From the NCBI GenBank assembly GCA_021372535.1, contig JAJFUH010000046.1, positions 1 through 16,802 of the forward strand: a stretch of 16,802 nt of DNA, written 5' to 3'. Below are positions 15,450 through 16,802 of this stretch, one piece after another. The translations under genes and the position numbers were made by a program. Origin of the DNA: a bacterium. Its GTDB lineage: Bacteria > Latescibacterota > Latescibacteria > Latescibacterales > Latescibacteraceae. Numbering within the stretch: the stretch's first letter is position 1; every line of letters begins with the position of its first letter. The notes beneath the pieces were generated by a model. That model did not search any database. It was not told the origin of the DNA and worked only from the letters and a program-made list of their open reading frames with translations.

Positions 15450-16121
15450 ATGAAAATACGGTTTATCACCATATGTGCTTTCCTGCTGTTCAACGTATTC
15501 GTTTCGACGGCATATTCTGAAGAAATCACCTGGAAACTGTTCCTGAAGCCGTATATATATGACGGTCCGGTTCTTACAAAAACACTCCAGACCGGCCAGC
15601 AGTTTACTATCGAAAATTACAGCCTTTCGGGTGGTCAGTCTAAATACAGCGAACTCATGAACGCTCTCAGGGGCAGCACATTCTCTCTTGCGCAGCTGCC
15701 GACCGGTAAACCGGCCGAGATTCGTATCATTCTCAATATAGCGAGTACGGCATTCGAACGGGCCGGAACAATACAGCCTTTTATCAATATTACCTTTGAA
15801 GTATTGATAAGCGGGCGTGTTGAGCAGGATTACCGTTTTGCCTCCGGGGCGCCGTTGACCATGACCATCCCGAGCGGCAGCGGGCTCAATTATATTCTTG
15901 ATATGGGGAATTGTAAACGGAGCGATTCCATCATGTTCGTGTTCTATAATGGTAGAGATTTTGAAAAAGAGGGAATAGAGACACTCAATCAGACCTCGGG
16001 GTTGAGCGCCAGAATTGACCATGCCGCCACCATCCTCGGCGGTACATGCAGCGCTTTCGGTTTTCCTCCGGTATCCCAGTTCAGTACCTGGAGAAAAATC
16101 AAGGAGCTTTTCGCCAAGTAA
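15450..16121 (+). CDS. Exported protein of unknown function
   Basis: I do not recognise this 223-residue protein. Residues 1-23 form a Sec signal peptide: positive MKIR, a hydrophobic core, then AYS before EE, so cleavage is likely after S23. The mature part of about 200 residues is mostly predicted beta strand, without a transmembrane segment, so it should be periplasmic or outside the cell. Two cysteines, C155 (MGNCKRSDS) and C200 (GGTCSAFG), could form a disulfide. A glycine/serine-rich region, ASGAPLTMTIPSGSG, lies at 131-145. There is no Shine-Dalgarno before the ATG at 15450, but the N-terminal signal peptide supports this start. It is flanked by a glycosyltransferase gene and a convergent small ORF; it has its own weak promoter. 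Confidence 0.8.
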   Translation: MKIRFITICAFLLFNVFVSTAYSEEITWKLFLKPYIYDGPVLTKTLQTGQQFTIENYSLSGGQSKYSELMNALRGSTFSLAQLPTGKPAEIRIILNIASTAFERAGTIQPFINITFEVLISGRVEQDYRFASGAPLTMTIPSGSGLNYILDMGNCKRSDSIMFVFYNGRDFEKEGIETLNQTSGLSARIDHAATILGGTCSAFGFPPVSQFSTWRKIKELFAK

Positions 16122-16268
16122 TCAGACCACCTTCGAAAGTTCCCGTAAAGTCGGATAGTGAGCGACAAGACATTTCAGGCATAGTTTTTCTGTCCCGTTT
16201 TTATCTCTGAGAATGATATTCAACGGTCTTCCGCATAATACACAAGTATCTTTACCGCGCTTTTTCAA
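16122..16268 (-). CDS. 48-residue four-cysteine (zinc-ribbon-like) protein, TTG start
   Basis: A small ORF too short for ordinary gene calling. It begins at TTG (16268-16266), with a perfect AGGAGG six bases upstream, and ends at TGA one base past the convergent exported-protein gene. Residues 9-12 read CVLC and 30-33 read CLKC, giving CxxC-x17-CxxC, a pattern that fits a structural zinc knuckle or small rubredoxin-like fold. The rest is basic at the N-terminus (KKRGKD) with a conserved-looking GRPLNIILRDKNGTEKL linker. An ATG-ACT-TGA triplet run precedes and overlaps the TTG, but its spacing from AGGAGG is one base, so TTG is the likely start. Function unknown: a nucleic-acid or protein-binding adaptor is possible. 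Strong Shine-Dalgarno, cysteine spacing and a clean convergent end argue that it is real. Confidence 0.7.
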   Translation of the reverse strand: MKKRGKDTCVLCGRPLNIILRDKNGTEKLCLKCLVAHYPTLRELSKVV

Positions 16269-16482
16269 GTCATACCTCCTGCTTTCCAATTCTATATCGA
16301 CAACAGACAGTTATCCGGTAAACTGAATAACGCAACAGGTATGCCAGCATAAATTCTGTAAGAATGGTGCGGCATTATTCAATACAACTTATAGAAAATT
16401 AATATTATATATATTAATCATATATACCTTATTAATGATGTTATGTCAGGGAAAAAACTTCCCGTTTGCATGCAGGGAGGAT
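16269..16482. other. AT-rich spacer between the small ORF and the terminator (214 bases)
   Basis: It contains an inverted repeat, ATTAATAT-tatat-ATATTAAT, at 16398-16418 and a short GGGAA/TTCCC hairpin near 16450-16464. No gene is visible and no promoter for the small ORF could be fixed with confidence. Confidence 0.35.
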
Positions 16483-16514
16483 AAAAAAATGCCGATCGGA
16501 CTGATCGGCATTTT
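16483..16514 (-). terminator. Intrinsic terminator of the symporter gene
   Basis: AATGCCGATC at 16488-16497 pairs with GATCGGCATT at 16503-16512 across five bases. On the minus strand the stem is followed by a run of seven U residues (complement of A at 16483-16489). It lies about 40 bases after the symporter stop codon. The A/T ends make it weakly bidirectional. Confidence 0.85.
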
Positions 16515-16554
16515 ACGTGGGTCATACAACCATGCAGGCTGCTACAAACCAGAT

Positions 16555-16802
16555 TTACTTCTTCTTTTGGGGCGCTTTATCCTTTACAGGACGTTCATGC
16601 CACCAGGAGGCGAGTATGGAACCGGTCACATTCATGAGCGGGCCATACACTGCGGAAGCCAGCGCAGCTTCGGCGCTCTTGAGTACGTTCATTGCAAGTG
16701 CTGACGCCATGCCGCCGTTCTGGAGGCCTACCTCGATAGAGACCGTACGGGAGGTTTTTTCGTCGAGACGTACCGCACGGCACACATAATAGCCCAGCAG
16801 AT
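16555..16802 (-). CDS. Bile acid:sodium symporter (BASS) family protein, C-terminal part
   Basis: The last 82 or so residues of a sodium-coupled secondary transporter, open at the right edge. The visible part runs LLGYYVCRAVRLDEKTSRTV, then SIEVGLQNGGMASALA, the family's conserved segment with the Asn of the sodium/substrate site. It ends in a hydrophobic stretch and a basic tail, KDKAPQKKK. The reading frame continues unbroken to the window edge, so the GTG at 16783 is not the true start. Bacterial BASS members move bile acids, pyruvate, pantoate or other organic anions; which one applies here cannot be told. A strong terminator follows. Confidence 0.85.
   Translation of the reverse strand, partial: LLGYYVCRAVRLDEKTSRTVSIEVGLQNGGMASALAMNVLKSAEAALASAVYGPLMNVTGSILASWWHERPVKDKAPQKKK

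Noticed and set aside
15420-16022. 200-codon minus-strand ORF opposite the exported-protein gene
   Set aside because: The plus-strand frame has a proper signal peptide and promoter, whereas this frame has neither and ends upstream of that gene's start.
14359-16440. Possible CRISPR or tandem repeat array
   Set aside because: The inverted repeats here are single hairpins; no regularly spaced direct repeats with unique spacers were found.

Overview
The window looks like a chromosomal segment of an uncultivated, probably anaerobic, Gram-negative heterotroph. The supporting signs are a ferredoxin-dependent 2-oxoacid oxidoreductase, a lipobox-bearing ABC substrate-binding protein, a Sec-type exported protein and ordinary sigma70-like promoters. 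Base composition is roughly balanced, with AT-rich spacers. No rRNA, phage, transposase or CRISPR signal was seen, and I cannot place the organism below that level.

Minus strand, positions 1-11059, read in transcription order from the right. A complete branched-chain-type (HAAT) ABC importer, livK-livH-livM-livG-livF, is followed after 272 bases by a phenylacetate-CoA ligase (paaK, copy 2). Next comes a separately promoted ADP-glucose pyrophosphorylase of cyanobacterial/plant type (glgC). Then, behind its own promoter, comes iorA-iorB (indolepyruvate:ferredoxin oxidoreductase) and the start of another phenylacetate-CoA ligase (paaK copy 1, cut by the left edge).

Plus strand, positions 11550-16121. 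A third phenylacetate-CoA ligase is divergent from livK and separated from it by a 490-base regulatory region. After it come a PLP-dependent fold-type I aminotransferase, a family 2 glycosyltransferase and an exported protein of unknown function. At the right end, on the minus strand, lie a 48-residue four-cysteine protein that starts with TTG and the C-terminal end of a bile acid:sodium symporter family protein with a clear intrinsic terminator.

How the genes fit together: the importer can supply amino acids, the aminotransferase can make 2-oxoacids, IorAB converts aryl-pyruvates to aryl-acetyl-CoA with reduced ferredoxin, and PaaK enzymes interconvert aryl-acetates and their CoA esters. This reads as an aromatic amino acid / arylacetate module. 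It may run oxidatively (peptide fermentation) or reductively (rebuilding aromatic amino acids from arylacetates). The glgC, glycosyltransferase and small-protein genes have no evident link to it. Nothing in the window is clearly a new defence or mobile system. The least explained items are the four-cysteine mini-protein, the orphan exported protein, the duplicated paaK set and a short dispersed repeat found in two spacers.
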